A stretch of DNA of 64,000 nucleotides from an uncultured delta proteobacterium (GCA_947259215.1 CAMYLJ010000009.1:24471-88470), one strand, 5' to 3'. Positions 43,291-55,477 are shown, counted from the first letter of the stretch. Numbers and translations: made by a program. The notes: a model not told the origin generated them from the letters alone.

Positions 43291-45879
43291 TCAGCCCGTC
43301 CGGGCCCGGGCGGCCTTCAGCTGGGCCAGAATCTCCTTGGTGGACGCGTAGCGGTCGTCCGGGTTCTTCTGCATGCAGCGCTTCACCACCTCCGCCAGCA
43401 CCGGCGGCAGCTCCGGATTGACCTCCAGGATGTCCGGAGGCGGCGTGTGCACGTGGTGGTAGGGGATGTTGCCTTCCATGAAGGGCAGCCGCCCGGTGCA
43501 CAGCTCGAAGATCGTCACGCCGAGCGAGTAGATGTCGGTCCGGTGGTCGACGTTCTTGCCGAGGGTCTGCTCGGGGCTCATGTAGTAGGGCGTTCCGGAG
43601 ACCAGGGTGGTGTGGTTGCGCACCTCCTCCAGCACCTTGGCCAGACCGAAGTCCATGATCTTGGCCTTCTTGTCCCGGGTCCACATGGTGTTGGCGGCCT
43701 TGATGTCGCGGTGCACGATCTTCTGCTCGTGGGCGTAGGCCAGGGCCTCGCACATCTGCGCCAGCACGTGGGTCACGCCGCCCGGAGCGATCACGCCGCG
43801 CCGCTTCAGGATCTCCTTCAGGGTGGTGCCGTCCACGTACTCCATGGCGATGTAGTAGCGGCCGTCCTGCTCGCCGGCGTCGTAGACAGTGACGATGCCC
43901 GGGTGGTTCAGCTGGGCGGCGCTCTTGGCCTCGCGCAGGAAGTTCTTCAGCGCCTGGGGGTTCTCCTTCAGCGCGTCGGGCAGGACCTTGTAGGCCACCA
44001 CGCGATCGAGAACCGTGTCCTGCGCCTTGTAGACGATCCCCATGCCGCCGCGGCCGAGCTCCGCCACGATCTGGTAACGCGAGTTGCCCGACGGGGTGAG
44101 CGACCCGCTCGAGCTCTGGGTGCCGCCGCCCTGGGCGCCGTCCTTCATCTCGGCGAGCTTCAGCTTCTCCCGCGCCGCGTCCAGACGGTCCTCGACGTCC
44201 CCGTAGTGGTAGTCCTGGGCCAGGATCTTCTCGAAGATGTCCACGGCATCGCGGAACTGCCGATTCGAGTCGTAGACGACGGCCAGCATGTAGTAGGCGT
44301 CGATGTTCTCCGCTCCGAGCTCCGCGCTCCCGATGGCCTGGCGCAGCTTCTTGATGGACAGCGGGAACATGCCCTTGTCCTTGAAGATGCGGCCCAGGAT
44401 CGCGGAGGCCTTGGGCAGGTCCGGGCTCTCGGGAGCGACCTTCTGGAGCACCTTGATGGCCTCGTCGTTCAGCTTCTGCCGGACCAGCAGGCGTCCCGCC
44501 TCGAGGAAGCGCTCGGCCCGCACCAGGGCCTGGGCCTGGCGCGCCGGATCGCCCGCCTCCTCCCAGCAGGCCGCCGCGTCGTCGAATTTCTGGGACGACT
44601 CGTAGGCCTGGGCGGCGCGAGCCGCGTCGCCCGCCAGCCGGAACATCTCCGCCGCCTGGAGGCTGTCGTGGTTGCGCTCGAAGCACTCGCCGGCCTTCGC
44701 GTGCTGTTGCAGCTTGCGGTAGATGTCGCCGGCCGAAAGGAAGTCGCCCGCTTCTTCGAAGTGCACCGCGGCGCCCTCGTCGTCGCCCTGGTCGCGCTGG
44801 TACTCGCCCAGCAGCTGGGCCGCCGCCTTGTCCTCGCCCATGGCGCGCAGGGACTCGGCGGACTTCTGCATCTCACCGGCCTTCTGGAAGAGCTCGGCGG
44901 CGCGACCGTGGTCACCCAGCTGCACCGCCAGCGCCGCGGCCGCGGAATGGCAGTTGCCGCGCTCCAGGGCCCGGGCTGCGCCCGCCGTGTCGCCCGCCTG
45001 CTCGTGCAGCTTGGCGCACTGCATGACGAGGGTGCGGACCTCCTTCTCCTTCTTGGGATCTCCCGACCCGACCTTGGTCCCCTCGTCGGCGATCACCTCT
45101 TCGAGGCTCGCCGCGGCCTTGCCCCACTGCTGGCAGCGGACCCACTCCTGGGCGGCGTGCCGCTGGAATCCGGAGTCCTGGAAGGCCTGGGCCGCCTTGG
45201 CGTGCTGCCCGGCCTTCTCGTACATCTCCGCCGCCATGCTCTTGCGTCCCGCCTCGACGAAGCAGTCGGCGGCCTTCTCCCACTCCTCTCGCTCGGCGTA
45301 GATGGCGGCGGCGGACTCGTGGCGGCCGGCCCGGGCGAAGAGGTCGGCGGCCTCGTCGAAACGGTTCTGGTCGTGGCGGATCTCGGCCGCGCGCTGGACC
45401 TCGTCGCAGCGGATGTAGAGTTCGACGGCCTTGTCGAGCTGGTCCGCGGTGAAGCAGAGGTCGGCGGCCTCGCGGATCTTGCCCTGCTTGACCAGGTCCT
45501 TGACTTGCTTCTCGGCGCGCTTGCGCGTGGAGCGATCGAGCTTCGCGACGGTAAGGGCGCCCTCGTCGCTCTCGGCCGGCTCCTCGGCCGCGCCGTCACG
45601 CCGGGGCTTCGCGGCGAAGGCCAGCAGCAGCAGCCCCAGCGCGGGCAGGACGTAGGCCAGCGGGCTCGACGCCAGCTTCTCCAGCACGCCGTCCGGCTGG
45701 AGCCCGAGCCCGAGCGCGCCGTCGACCGCGCCGATGGCGTCCACCAGCAGCGAGCGGCCGACCTTGACCACGCCGAGGTCGGGTGCGTGGGCCAGTCCGA
45801 CCACGACGCCCCCACCTGCCAGCAACGGCAGGCCGAGCACCACGGCGAACAGACGACTCAAAGCGCGCAGGGCGGCCAC
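43291..45879 (-). CDS. Membrane-anchored TPR Ser/Thr protein kinase
   Basis: 862 residues. Two N-terminal membrane segments (about 7-29 and 72-89) are followed by some 430 residues of short helical TPR-like repeats of the A-A-x-x-[FY]-x-x-A-G type (for example AADLFARAG, AAEMYEKAG). Kinase domain about 605-860: glycine loop ELGRGGMG, ATP Lys about 631 in VAYKVL, HRDIKAAN (His723), DFG at 743, activation-segment end YMSPE. Unlike most bacterial Hanks kinases, the repeats lie N-terminal to the kinase. GTG start with GAGG upstream. Probably senses or scaffolds protein partners; whether the repeats face the cytoplasm depends on topology (two segments give a cytoplasmic C-terminus if N-in). Confidence 0.92.
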   Translation of the reverse strand: MAALRALSRLFAVVLGLPLLAGGGVVVGLAHAPDLGVVKVGRSLLVDAIGAVDGALGLGLQPDGVLEKLASSPLAYVLPALGLLLLAFAAKPRRDGAAEEPAESDEGALTVAKLDRSTRKRAEKQVKDLVKQGKIREAADLCFTADQLDKAVELYIRCDEVQRAAEIRHDQNRFDEAADLFARAGRHESAAAIYAEREEWEKAADCFVEAGRKSMAAEMYEKAGQHAKAAQAFQDSGFQRHAAQEWVRCQQWGKAAASLEEVIADEGTKVGSGDPKKEKEVRTLVMQCAKLHEQAGDTAGAARALERGNCHSAAAALAVQLGDHGRAAELFQKAGEMQKSAESLRAMGEDKAAAQLLGEYQRDQGDDEGAAVHFEEAGDFLSAGDIYRKLQQHAKAGECFERNHDSLQAAEMFRLAGDAARAAQAYESSQKFDDAAACWEEAGDPARQAQALVRAERFLEAGRLLVRQKLNDEAIKVLQKVAPESPDLPKASAILGRIFKDKGMFPLSIKKLRQAIGSAELGAENIDAYYMLAVVYDSNRQFRDAVDIFEKILAQDYHYGDVEDRLDAAREKLKLAEMKDGAQGGGTQSSSGSLTPSGNSRYQIVAELGRGGMGIVYKAQDTVLDRVVAYKVLPDALKENPQALKNFLREAKSAAQLNHPGIVTVYDAGEQDGRYYIAMEYVDGTTLKEILKRRGVIAPGGVTHVLAQMCEALAYAHEQKIVHRDIKAANTMWTRDKKAKIMDFGLAKVLEEVRNHTTLVSGTPYYMSPEQTLGKNVDHRTDIYSLGVTIFELCTGRLPFMEGNIPYHHVHTPPPDILEVNPELPPVLAEVVKRCMQKNPDDRYASTKEILAQLKAARARTG

Positions 45880-46033
45880 GCGTGTCCTCTTCCGACGAGG
45901 AACCCCGGGAGCCCCATCGAGAAATCCCAGGGAGATCCTGACGCTTTCCTATCGGTTGCGGACCGGCGGTGGTTGAGTCGGGCATGGGGGATTCCCGCGG
46001 GCTGCGGGTAGACTGCGCCGCGGGGGGTGCGGG

Positions 46034-46387
46034 ATGCGCTGCGGACACGGGAGCCGGCGACGGAGGCAACGGCTCCCGACCGCCCTGATGGCAGACCTGT
46101 GGGGCCTGGCCGGGCCCGCCGGGGCGGCCGACGAGGCCTGGGACCCGATCCCGCTCACGGGTCGCGTGCGGCGCGTCCGGACCGTGGCCCTGCCGCCGGG
46201 ACCCGACGGAAGCCGAGATCTGCTGGTGGTCTACGTCGAGGAGTTGCCGCCCGGAGAGGCCCGCCATCTGGATCTCTTCCGGGCCTCGGACCTGGCCGGC
46301 GCGGGCCCCGTGGCGCCGGCCCGAGCTCTCCCCCCCGGCGCCCCTGCCCCCACGCTGCTGCGCGTGCCCTCGCCGCCGCGCCCCTAG
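46034..46387 (+). CDS. Hypothetical protein
   Basis: 117 residues, no recognised family. An Arg-rich N-terminus ([10 protein letters not shown]) before a weakly hydrophobic [16 protein letters not shown] gives a poor signal-peptide look. The middle [25 protein letters not shown] resembles one beta-propeller blade, but only one is present. GC-rich third positions support coding, and a G-rich ribosome site precedes the ATG. It converges on ruvB with a 4-base overlap at the stops. An internal ATG at 46088 is an alternative start. Confidence 0.45.
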   Translation: MRCGHGSRRRRQRLPTALMADLWGLAGPAGAADEAWDPIPLTGRVRRVRTVALPPGPDGSRDLLVVYVEELPPGEARHLDLFRASDLAGAGPVAPARALPPGAPAPTLLRVPSPPRP

Positions 46388-47415
46388 AAGAGCCGGGCCT
46401 GGCTGCCGCGCGCCGGCGGCTCGATGCCGAAGTGGCTGCAGGCGGCGCGGGTCGCGACCCGGCCGCGCGGGGTGCGCTCCAGGTAGCCGCGCTGGATCAG
46501 GAAGGGCTCCACCAGGTCTTCGATGGTGCCCTTGTCCTCGCCGATGGCGGCCGCGAGCGTTTCGAGACCGACCGGGCCGCCCTGGAACTTCTCCAGGATC
46601 GCCAGCAGGATCGCCCGGTCGAGCTTGTCGAAGCCGGCCTCGTCCACCTCCAGGCGCGCGAGCGAGTCGCGGGCTCGGTCGCCGTCGATCGGGCGATCGC
46701 GGCCGTCGGCGACCTCCGCGAAGTCGCGCACCCGGCGCACCAGCCGATTGGCGATGCGCGGGGTGCCGCGGGCGCGCCGGGCAATCTCGTCGGCGGCGGC
46801 GTCCTCCAGCGCCACGTCGAGGAGCCGCGCCGAGCGGTGGAGGATGCGTACCAGGTCCGCCGGCGGGTAGTAGTCGAGCCGCGCGCTGTAGCCGAAGCGA
46901 TCCCGCAGCGGCGACGAGAGCATGCCGGCGCGGGTGGTCGCGCCCACCAGGGTGAAGCGCGGCAGCTCGAGCCGCAGCGAGCGCGCCCCCGGCCCCTGCC
47001 CCACCACCAGGTCCAGCCGGAAGTCCTCCATGGCCGGGTACAGGATCTCCTCCACCGAGGGTTGCAGGCGGTGGATCTCGTCGATGAACAGCACGTCCCC
47101 CGGCTCCAGATTCGAGAGCAGGGCCGCCAGGTCGCCCGGGCGCTCGACCACCGGACCGCTCGTGGCGCGCAGCTCGGCGCCCATCTCGCGGGCCACCACG
47201 TAGGCCAGCGCCGTCTTGCCCAGACCCGGAGGCCCGTAGAAGAGCAGGTGGTCCACGGGCTCGCCGCGATCGCGGGCGGCCTGGATGAAGACCGCCAGGT
47301 TCTCGGTCAGGCGCGACTGGCCCACGAATTCGCCCAGCGTGGCCGGTCGCAGGCTGGCCTCGAGACTCCGCTCGTCGGGCAGCGCTTCGGCCGAGAGGTC
47401 GCCCTGGGTCGTCAT
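46384..47415 (-). CDS. ruvB: Holliday junction branch migration ATPase RuvB
   Basis: 343 residues, full length. AAA+ motor that drives branch migration with RuvA. N-terminal [15 protein letters not shown], Walker [13 protein letters not shown], Walker [11 protein letters not shown], sensor 1 GATTRAGML, arginine finger region RDRFGY, and a winged-helix C-terminus [19 protein letters not shown] start overlaps the ruvA stop by 4 bases. Gene order ruvC-ruvA-ruvB. Confidence 0.98.
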   Translation of the reverse strand: MTTQGDLSAEALPDERSLEASLRPATLGEFVGQSRLTENLAVFIQAARDRGEPVDHLLFYGPPGLGKTALAYVVAREMGAELRATSGPVVERPGDLAALLSNLEPGDVLFIDEIHRLQPSVEEILYPAMEDFRLDLVVGQGPGARSLRLELPRFTLVGATTRAGMLSSPLRDRFGYSARLDYYPPADLVRILHRSARLLDVALEDAAADEIARRARGTPRIANRLVRRVRDFAEVADGRDRPIDGDRARDSLARLEVDEAGFDKLDRAILLAILEKFQGGPVGLETLAAAIGEDKGTIEDLVEPFLIQRGYLERTPRGRVATRAACSHFGIEPPARGSQARLF

Positions 47416-48017
47416 CGCACCCTCCGCAGCGCCGCTCGGATCAGGTCCTCGAGCGGCGCGGCCTCCTCCAGCTCTTCGCGGGCGTGCGCCACGGCGCGCT
47501 CCGCGTGTCCACGCGGGTAGCCGAGGTTGACGAGCGCCGACGCCGCCTCGTCCGCGACGGCATCGCCGGCCGGCGCACGTCGCACACCGGCCGGCGTCGA
47601 GCCGGCGGAGTCCAGCTCGCGCACGCGATCCCGCAGGTCGACGACGATGCGCTCGGCCGTCTTGGTGCCCACCCCGGGCACGGCCCGCAGGGTGGCCACG
47701 TCACCGGCCTCGATGGCGGTCACCAGCTCGTCGGGCGCGATGCCCGACAGGATCGCCTGGGCCAGCTTCGGCCCGACGCCACTGGTGCGCAGCAGCAACT
47801 CGAAGACCGCGCGCTCCCGCGCGCTGCGGAAGCCGAAGAGCTGGAGCACGTCCTCGCGCACGTGGGTGTGGATGCGGAGCGCCACGGTCTTCCCCTCGTC
47901 GGGAAGCTCGTAGAAGGTGGACAGCGGGATCAGCACCTCGTAGCCCACGCCGGAGACGTCGAGCACGACGCGGGTGGGAAGCTTCTCGCGCAGCTGTCCC
48001 TCCAGGTAGGCGATCAT
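47412..48017 (-). CDS. ruvA: Holliday junction-binding protein RuvA
   Basis: 201 residues. OB-fold start [28 protein letters not shown], helix-hairpin-helix pair ([29 protein letters not shown]), and a C-terminal RuvB-binding helical domain ([17 protein letters not shown]). ATG start overlaps the ruvC stop (ATGA). The longer open frame upstream is shadow of ruvC. Confidence 0.97.
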   Translation of the reverse strand: MIAYLEGQLREKLPTRVVLDVSGVGYEVLIPLSTFYELPDEGKTVALRIHTHVREDVLQLFGFRSARERAVFELLLRTSGVGPKLAQAILSGIAPDELVTAIEAGDVATLRAVPGVGTKTAERIVVDLRDRVRELDSAGSTPAGVRRAPAGDAVADEAASALVNLGYPRGHAERAVAHAREELEEAAPLEDLIRAALRRVR

Positions 48018-48562
48018 CGCGCACGCCTCACGACCCAGCTGCCGGAGCCTCCGCGCCGGCGGCGGTCGCGGTACGCCCCCACGCCGAGGGCGGCCAGCCG
48101 GCCGCGGTGAGCGTGGCAGATGGCCGCGGCCAGGGCGTCGGCGGCGTCGTTGGCGGGCGTCCGGTCGAGCTCCAGGCTGCGACGGACCATGCGCTGCACC
48201 GCGCGCTTGTCCGCCGACCCGTCGCCGGCCACGCACTGCTTGATGGTGCGGGCGCCGTACTCGGCCACGTGCAGCCCGGCCGCGCCCAGCACCGCCAGCA
48301 CGGCGCCGCGGGCCTGGCCCAGCACGAGGGCCGAGCGGGGACTCGCGGACACGAACACCTGCTCCACCGCCACGGCGTCCGGGCGGTGTGCCGTCAGCAC
48401 CTCCTCCAGGCCCTGCACCAGCGTGGCCAGGCGCTGGGGCAGCGCGGCGCCAGGCCGGGGCCGCAGCACGCCGTGGGCCACGTGGCGCAGCTGCCCGTCC
48501 TCCCGATCCAGAACGCCGTAGCCGGTGGCGTTCGAGCCCGGGTCGATCCCGAGGATGCGCAT
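48014..48562 (-). CDS. ruvC: Holliday junction resolvase RuvC
   Basis: 182 residues. RNase H-fold nuclease. First catalytic Asp7 in LGIDPG, Glu in VEQVFVS, and the C-terminal Asp pair in NDAADALA; the conserved block RTIKQCVAGDGSADKRAVQRMV is present. ATG at 48562. Basic Arg/Gly tail ([17 protein letters not shown]). It follows the YebC gene by 50 bases, the common yebC-ruvC arrangement. Confidence 0.97.
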   Translation of the reverse strand: MRILGIDPGSNATGYGVLDREDGQLRHVAHGVLRPRPGAALPQRLATLVQGLEEVLTAHRPDAVAVEQVFVSASPRSALVLGQARGAVLAVLGAAGLHVAEYGARTIKQCVAGDGSADKRAVQRMVRRSLELDRTPANDAADALAAAICHAHRGRLAALGVGAYRDRRRRGGSGSWVVRRAR

Positions 48563-48612
48563 GGCGCTCCCGTCTCGGAGGGTGGCGGCGTGGGGGGGAG
48601 GCAACCGCGTCG

Positions 48613-49359
48613 CTAGGCCAGCTTCGCCATCTCCTCCTCGGAGATGTCGAAGTTGGCATGCACGTTCTGCACGTCGTCCAGGTCTTCGAGGGCGTCGGCC
48701 AGCCGCAGCATGCCGGCCGCCTCGTCGCCCTCGAGCTTCACCGTGGTCGACGGCTGCATGGTAATCTCCGAGCTCGCGACCGGAAAGCCCTTTTCCCGGA
48801 GCGCGTTCCGGACCGCCTCGAAGCCCCCAGGGTCGGTCACGACCTCCAGGCTGCCGTCGCCTTCCTGGGCGTCCTCGGCCCCGGCCTCGAGCGCCACCTC
48901 GAGCAGCTGGTCGGAGTCCACTCCGTCCAGGTCCACGGCGATCAGGCCCCGCTTCTCGAACAGGTAGGAGACGCAGCCGCTCGAGCCGAGGTTGCCGCCG
49001 AACTTGGTCAGGACGTGGCGCACCTCGCCGACCGTGCGGTTCTTGTTGTCGGTCAGCACCTCCAGCAGGATCGCCACGCCGCCGGGCCCGTAGCCCTCGT
49101 AGATCGCCTCCGCGAAGTCGTCGCCCTCGCCCCCACCGACGCCCTTCTGGATGGCCCGCTCGATGTTGTCCTTGGGCATGTTGGCGGCCCGCGCCTTGTC
49201 GACCACCAGGCGCAGACGCGGGTTCGAGTCCGGGTCGGCGCCCGCCAGGCGGGCGGCGGTGGACAGCTCGCGGATCAGCTTGGTGAAGATCTTGCCGCGC
49301 CGGGCGTCGTTGGCGCCCTTCTTGCGCTTGATGGTGGACCACTTGGAGTGGCCGGACAT
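48613..49359 (-). CDS. yebC: YebC/PmpR family protein
   Basis: 248 residues. Diagnostic N-terminus [24 protein letters not shown], then [19 protein letters not shown]. YebC-type proteins were annotated as transcription regulators; recent work links some to ribosome rescue at proline stretches. ATG at 49359 with AAGGGGA ribosome site; a longer frame adds a non-family N-terminus. On the minus strand a TGCTATCTA (extended -10-like) at about 49383-49391 could be its promoter, in an unusually AT-rich patch. Confidence 0.95.
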   Translation of the reverse strand: MSGHSKWSTIKRKKGANDARRGKIFTKLIRELSTAARLAGADPDSNPRLRLVVDKARAANMPKDNIERAIQKGVGGGEGDDFAEAIYEGYGPGGVAILLEVLTDNKNRTVGEVRHVLTKFGGNLGSSGCVSYLFEKRGLIAVDLDGVDSDQLLEVALEAGAEDAQEGDGSLEVVTDPGGFEAVRNALREKGFPVASSEITMQPSTTVKLEGDEAAGMLRLADALEDLDDVQNVHANFDISEEEMAKLA

Positions 49360-49508
49360 GAAAAATCCCCTTTGTAAATAGGTAGATAGCACTCCGGCGC
49401 CACCCGGGCCAACGACTCCCCCGGAGGGAGAACTGCTCAGGAAGTCACGGGTTTTGCCGATACGCCGAGGGACGGGCGCCGTCCGCGCGCCCTCGAATAG
49501 GAGGGGTC

Positions 49509-51554
<2,046 letters not shown>

Positions 51555-51572
51555 CGAGCGAGGCAGCGCAGC

Positions 51573-52118
51573 GTGTCGGACGTTCTCGCCCCCACCGAGA
51601 TTCTCGCCCTGGCCAACATCCTGGACGAGCTCGACTACTACCAGGTGCTCCACATCCGCCCCGACGCATCGGCGAGCGCGGTGCGCAGCGCCTTCCACCA
51701 GAGCTCGCGCGCCTTCCATCCCGATTCCAACCGGCACCTGGACGCGGACCACCGCCAGGCCATCGGACGCATCTCCAAACGCATCACCGAGGCCTACACC
51801 GTGCTCCGCGACCCGCGCCGCCGACGCGCCTACGACGAGGCGCTGCGCGGCGGCCGCACGCGGATGCAGATCGCGGAGGCCGAGGCCGGTGCCCGACAGC
51901 AAGCCACCGATGAGCTGGAGGGCAAGACCCCGAACGGCCGCCGCTACTCGGCCATGGCCCGGACCGACGTGGCCCGCGGCGACCTGGCCGCCGCCGTGCG
52001 CAACCTCCAGACCGCGCTCACCTTCGAACCGGCCAACGCCCACTTCAAGACCAAGCTCCAGGAGCTGAAGGGCCAGCTCGAGGAAGAGCGACGCAAGAAG
52101 CGCCCCGCGCCCTTCTAG
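51573..52118 (+). CDS. J-domain co-chaperone
   Basis: 181 residues. J domain about 20-90 with the essential HPD at 49-51 (AFHPDSN), flanked by DYYQVLHIRPDAS and AYTVLRDPRRRRAYDEALR. No Gly/Phe or zinc-finger region. The C-terminus (DLAAAVRNLQTALTFEPANAHFKTKLQEL) is one TPR-like hairpin. A dedicated J partner for the lid-less Hsp70 just upstream is the natural reading. GTG start. Confidence 0.92.
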   Translation: MSDVLAPTEILALANILDELDYYQVLHIRPDASASAVRSAFHQSSRAFHPDSNRHLDADHRQAIGRISKRITEAYTVLRDPRRRRAYDEALRGGRTRMQIAEAEAGARQQATDELEGKTPNGRRYSAMARTDVARGDLAAAVRNLQTALTFEPANAHFKTKLQELKGQLEEERRKKRPAPF

Positions 52119-52137
52119 TATCCCGCGGCGGGTCGAC

Positions 52138-52143
52138 TATCCT
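52138..52143 (+). promoter_or_regulatory. -10-like TATCCT 8 bases before a GTG start
   Basis: TATCCT (four of six consensus bases) ends 8 bases before the GTG of the cytochrome gene, which has no ribosome site. Transcription from here would begin at or within a base or two of the start codon, giving a leaderless mRNA. The -35 is not clear. Confidence 0.35.
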
Positions 52144-52151
52144 CCCGCCCC

Positions 52152-54218
52152 GTGGAACGTCCCCCGCTGCGACCGGCTCTCGTCCTGTGGACGGCGCTCG
52201 TGCTCACCGCCGGAGCCGCTTGCGAGGGAGGGGCCCCCGACACCGCCCCCGCGTCCCCGCCCGCCGCGCAGGTCCCGGCCCCGGCCGCGGCGCCCGTCGA
52301 GCCCGCCGCGGCCGCCTCGCGCTCGGAGCGACCGCTGCCGACCTTCTCCGCCAGCACGTTCTCCGGCGAGCGCGTCTCGGCGCGCGACCTGCTGGGCAAG
52401 CGCCTGGTGCTCTTCTTCTTCGACGCCTCGAAGCCCGAGTCGGAGCCCATGCTGCGCGTGGTGGCGCGGCTGGCCCCGCTCCAGCTGGATCAGAACTTCC
52501 GCATCGTCGGGGTGGCCAGCAGCGGGTCGACGACCGACGCCCGCGCCGCCATCGCGCGCCACGGGCTGGACTTCACGATCCTGAACGACGCGAGCGGCAG
52601 CCTGGCCCGGCGCTTCGGCCTCGGCATCGCCGCCGGCGCCCTGTTCGTGGACTCCGAGGGCTACATCACCGGCGCCATGGGAGGCGTGATCGAGGAGGCC
52701 GACGATCCCGAGGCGGTGATCGAGGCGGGAATGCGCGCGCAGCTCCGCCTGCCGGCCGGCGGCGCGACCCTGCTCGAGCCCGTGCTGGGCGAGTACCCCC
52801 GGACGCCGGACTTCGAGACCGGCACCCTCGACGGCGAGCCCTTCGACTCGCGGAGCCTGCGCGGGCGCCCCGCGATCCTGATGTTCTTCCTGCACACCTG
52901 CCCGCACTGCCACCACGCCATGGCGTTCTTCAAGGAGTTCCTGCCCAGCCTGCCCGAAGCGTCGCGGCCGGCCCTGGTGGGGGTCTCGATCATGCCCACG
53001 GCCTCCTCCACCAGCGTGCGCTCGGAGCTGCGCTCGCGCGAACTCGACTTCTTCCCCGTCCTGATCGATCCCGATCGCTCCATCCAGTCGCGCTACGGGG
53101 TGCTGGGAAGCGTGCCGGACATCCTGCTGCTCGACGCCGAGGGGCGCGTGCGCGCGCGCAGCAACGGCTGGCGCGACGAGCGCGACCCCCCGCTGCTGCG
53201 CATGCGCCTGGCGAAGCTGGCCGGCCAGCCGGTCCCCATGCTGCTGCACCAGTCGGGCTACTCGGGCAACGAGTTCTGCGGGGTGTGCCACGAGAGCCCG
53301 GCCCAGACCTGGCGCTTCAGCAAGCACGCCCAGGCCTTCGACACCCTGGTCCGGCACGGGGTCGAGCGCGACGAGGAGTGCGTCCGCTGTCACGTCGTGG
53401 GCTTCGGGAAGGGCGGCTACACCCTCGACCCGCCGTCGCCGCACCTGGAGGACGTGGGCTGCGAGACCTGCCACGGCCAGGGAGGCGGGCACCTCACCGG
53501 CACGGCCGCGGCCCCGCTCGACGCGGGCAGCTGCAGCGGCTGCCACGACGCCAAGCACTCCCTCGGCTTCGACTACGCGACCTTCCTGCCCAAGGTCTCC
53601 CACGCCGCCAACGCCGCGCTGCTGGCGCTGCCCCTGGCGGAGAAGCAGGCGCGCGTGGCGGCGCTGGGCGAATCGCGGGGCGCCCTCTTCCCCGACGCCG
53701 AGTACGTGGGATCGGAGGCCTGCCAGAGCTGCCACGCCGCCGAGTACGCCACCTGGGAGAAGCAGCCCCACGGGCGCTCGCTCGCGAGCCTGGAGGCCAA
53801 GGGCGAGGCGTCCAACGGGGAGTGCCTGGCGTGTCACACCACGGCCTACGGCAAGCCCGGGGGCTTCCCGGCCTCGGGCCAGGCCGCCGAGCATCCGGCG
53901 CTCGCCTCCGTGGGCTGCGAGTCGTGCCACGGGCCCGGGGGCGACCACGTGGCCGAGGGCGCCCGCAAGAGCGGCAGCATCGTGTCCCTCGGCGACAAGT
54001 GCGACTCCTGCGTGATCCTCCAGATCTGCGGCGGCTGCCACGACGGCGCCAACGACCCGGGGTTCGAGTTCGCGGTGCAGGAGCGGATCGACGCCCAGCG
54101 CCACGGGACGATCGAGCCGGGCGGAAAGCCCAAGACCGAGGCCCGCGCGCCGCTGCTCGAGAGCGTGGCCGCGGTGGAGCGCGCCCTGGCCGGCGGCGTG
54201 TCCCCGGACGGACGCTGA
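52152..54218 (+). CDS. Exported thioredoxin-fold/octaheme cytochrome c fusion
   Basis: 688 residues. Signal peptide with possible lipidation at Cys24 (LTAGAAC), then a Pro/Ala linker. Two AhpC/TlpA-like thioredoxin domains: about 60-205 without any CxxC, and about 210-365 with the redox motif CPHC (250-253). From residue 376 the protein carries eight CXXCH haem c sites (CGVCH, CVRCH, CETCH, CSGCH, CQSCH, CLACH, CESCH, CGGCH at 626) plus one CDSCV that lacks the His. The haem part resembles the cytochrome c554/octahaem family. Extracytoplasmic electron transfer is clear; the acceptor or donor is unknown. GTG start, no ribosome site. Confidence 0.88.
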   Translation: MERPPLRPALVLWTALVLTAGAACEGGAPDTAPASPPAAQVPAPAAAPVEPAAAASRSERPLPTFSASTFSGERVSARDLLGKRLVLFFFDASKPESEPMLRVVARLAPLQLDQNFRIVGVASSGSTTDARAAIARHGLDFTILNDASGSLARRFGLGIAAGALFVDSEGYITGAMGGVIEEADDPEAVIEAGMRAQLRLPAGGATLLEPVLGEYPRTPDFETGTLDGEPFDSRSLRGRPAILMFFLHTCPHCHHAMAFFKEFLPSLPEASRPALVGVSIMPTASSTSVRSELRSRELDFFPVLIDPDRSIQSRYGVLGSVPDILLLDAEGRVRARSNGWRDERDPPLLRMRLAKLAGQPVPMLLHQSGYSGNEFCGVCHESPAQTWRFSKHAQAFDTLVRHGVERDEECVRCHVVGFGKGGYTLDPPSPHLEDVGCETCHGQGGGHLTGTAAAPLDAGSCSGCHDAKHSLGFDYATFLPKVSHAANAALLALPLAEKQARVAALGESRGALFPDAEYVGSEACQSCHAAEYATWEKQPHGRSLASLEAKGEASNGECLACHTTAYGKPGGFPASGQAAEHPALASVGCESCHGPGGDHVAEGARKSGSIVSLGDKCDSCVILQICGGCHDGANDPGFEFAVQERIDAQRHGTIEPGGKPKTEARAPLLESVAAVERALAGGVSPDGR

Positions 54219-54967
54219 TGGCCGGGGACCTGCACGGCATCGTCGCCTCCGCCCGCGCGGCCCTGGCGGAGCTGTGCGAGGAGGGCGTCGACCACTGGCA
54301 GGCCGTGGCGAGCAGTCCGCCCGCGACGCGCCGGGAGCCGCCCGTGCCTGCGCCGGCCGCCAGCGGCGGCCAGCTCGACCTCATGGGCGGCGCGCCGCCC
54401 TGGCCCCCGCAGCCCAGCCTGGAGCAGGTGCGCGAAGTGCTCGGCGAGTGCACGCGCTGCAAGCTCCACGAGGGACGCACGCAGATCGTCTTCCACGACG
54501 GGAACCCGAACGCCGACCTGATGTTCGTCGGGGAAGGCCCCGGCGAGCAGGAGGACCTGCGCGGCATCCCGTTCTGCGGGCGTGCGGGCGAGCTCCTGAC
54601 GAAGATGATCGAGGGCGGCCTCGGGATTCCGCGCGGCGAGGTCTACATCTGCAACATCGTCAAGTGCCGGCCGCCCGGAAACCGCACGCCCCAGCCCGAC
54701 GAGGTGTCCGCCTGCCGCCCGTTCCTCGACGGGCAGATCGACGCCGTCCGGCCGCGGGTGATCGTGGCCCTCGGCAAGCCGGCCGCGAGCCTGCTGCTGG
54801 GCCGCGACGTGGCCATCACGCGCGTGCGCGGGCAGTGGCAGGAGTACCGGGGCATCCCGCTGATTCCGACCTTCCACCCCGCCTTCGTGCTGCGCCAGTA
54901 CACGAAGGAGAACCGGCGTCTGGTGTGGCAGGATCTGAAGGCCGCGCTCGAGCGCACCCGCGCCTGA
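54218..54967 (+). CDS. Uracil-DNA glycosylase, family 4 (Fe-S)
   Basis: 249 residues. It excises uracil from DNA. Cluster ligands C-x2-C in [12 protein letters not shown] and two later Cys in [13 protein letters not shown] and [10 protein letters not shown] (C-x15-C); active-site motifs GEGPGEQED and FHPAFVLR. An about 60-residue N-terminal extension with Pro-rich linker precedes the domain, as in many deltaproteobacterial homologues. ATG overlaps the preceding stop (TGATG). No functional link with the cytochrome is evident; a link to dut (uracil exclusion) is thematic only. Confidence 0.93.
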   Translation: MAGDLHGIVASARAALAELCEEGVDHWQAVASSPPATRREPPVPAPAASGGQLDLMGGAPPWPPQPSLEQVREVLGECTRCKLHEGRTQIVFHDGNPNADLMFVGEGPGEQEDLRGIPFCGRAGELLTKMIEGGLGIPRGEVYICNIVKCRPPGNRTPQPDEVSACRPFLDGQIDAVRPRVIVALGKPAASLLLGRDVAITRVRGQWQEYRGIPLIPTFHPAFVLRQYTKENRRLVWQDLKAALERTRA

Positions 54968-54982
54968 GCCGGCGCGGGGCGG

Positions 54983-55477
54983 CTACCCCTTCGCCAGGGG
55001 CTCTTCGGGGATGGCGGCCGCCTGCTCCTCGCGCAGCTTGGCGAGGCGGGCGCGCAGGTCCGGGTCCGACACGGCCAGGATCTCGGCGGCCAGCAGCGCC
55101 GCATTCTTGGCGCCGGCCTTGCCGATGGCGAGGGTCGCCACCGGGATGCCGCCGGGCATCTGCACCGTGGCCAGCAGCGCGTCGAGCCCGCTGCCGAGCT
55201 CCGAGCTGGCGATCGGCACCCCGAGAACGGGCAGCAGGGTGTGGGCCGCCGTGACGCCCGCCAGGTGGGCCGCGCCCCCCGCGCCGCAGATGAAGACCCG
55301 CACGCCGCGCGCCTCGGCGCCCTCGATGAACGCCACCAGGCGCTCGGGCGTGCGATGCGCCGAGATCACCCGCGCCTCGTAGCCCAACTGCAGGCGCTCG
55401 AGCGCATCCGCCGCGGGCTTCATCACGTCCCAGTCGTTCTTGCTGCCCATCAGGATCGCGACGCGTGTCTCGGCCAC
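54983..55477 (-). CDS. purE: N5-carboxyaminoimidazole ribonucleotide mutase PurE
   Basis: 164 residues, class I PurE. It converts N5-CAIR to CAIR. Motifs [22 protein letters not shown] (active-site His) and [16 protein letters not shown], then [22 protein letters not shown] start with a strong GAGGAGG site. It stands apart from the main pur cluster and without purK next to it in the window. Diverges from aroE. Confidence 0.97.
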   Translation of the reverse strand: MAETRVAILMGSKNDWDVMKPAADALERLQLGYEARVISAHRTPERLVAFIEGAEARGVRVFICGAGGAAHLAGVTAAHTLLPVLGVPIASSELGSGLDALLATVQMPGGIPVATLAIGKAGAKNAALLAAEILAVSDPDLRARLAKLREEQAAAIPEEPLAKG

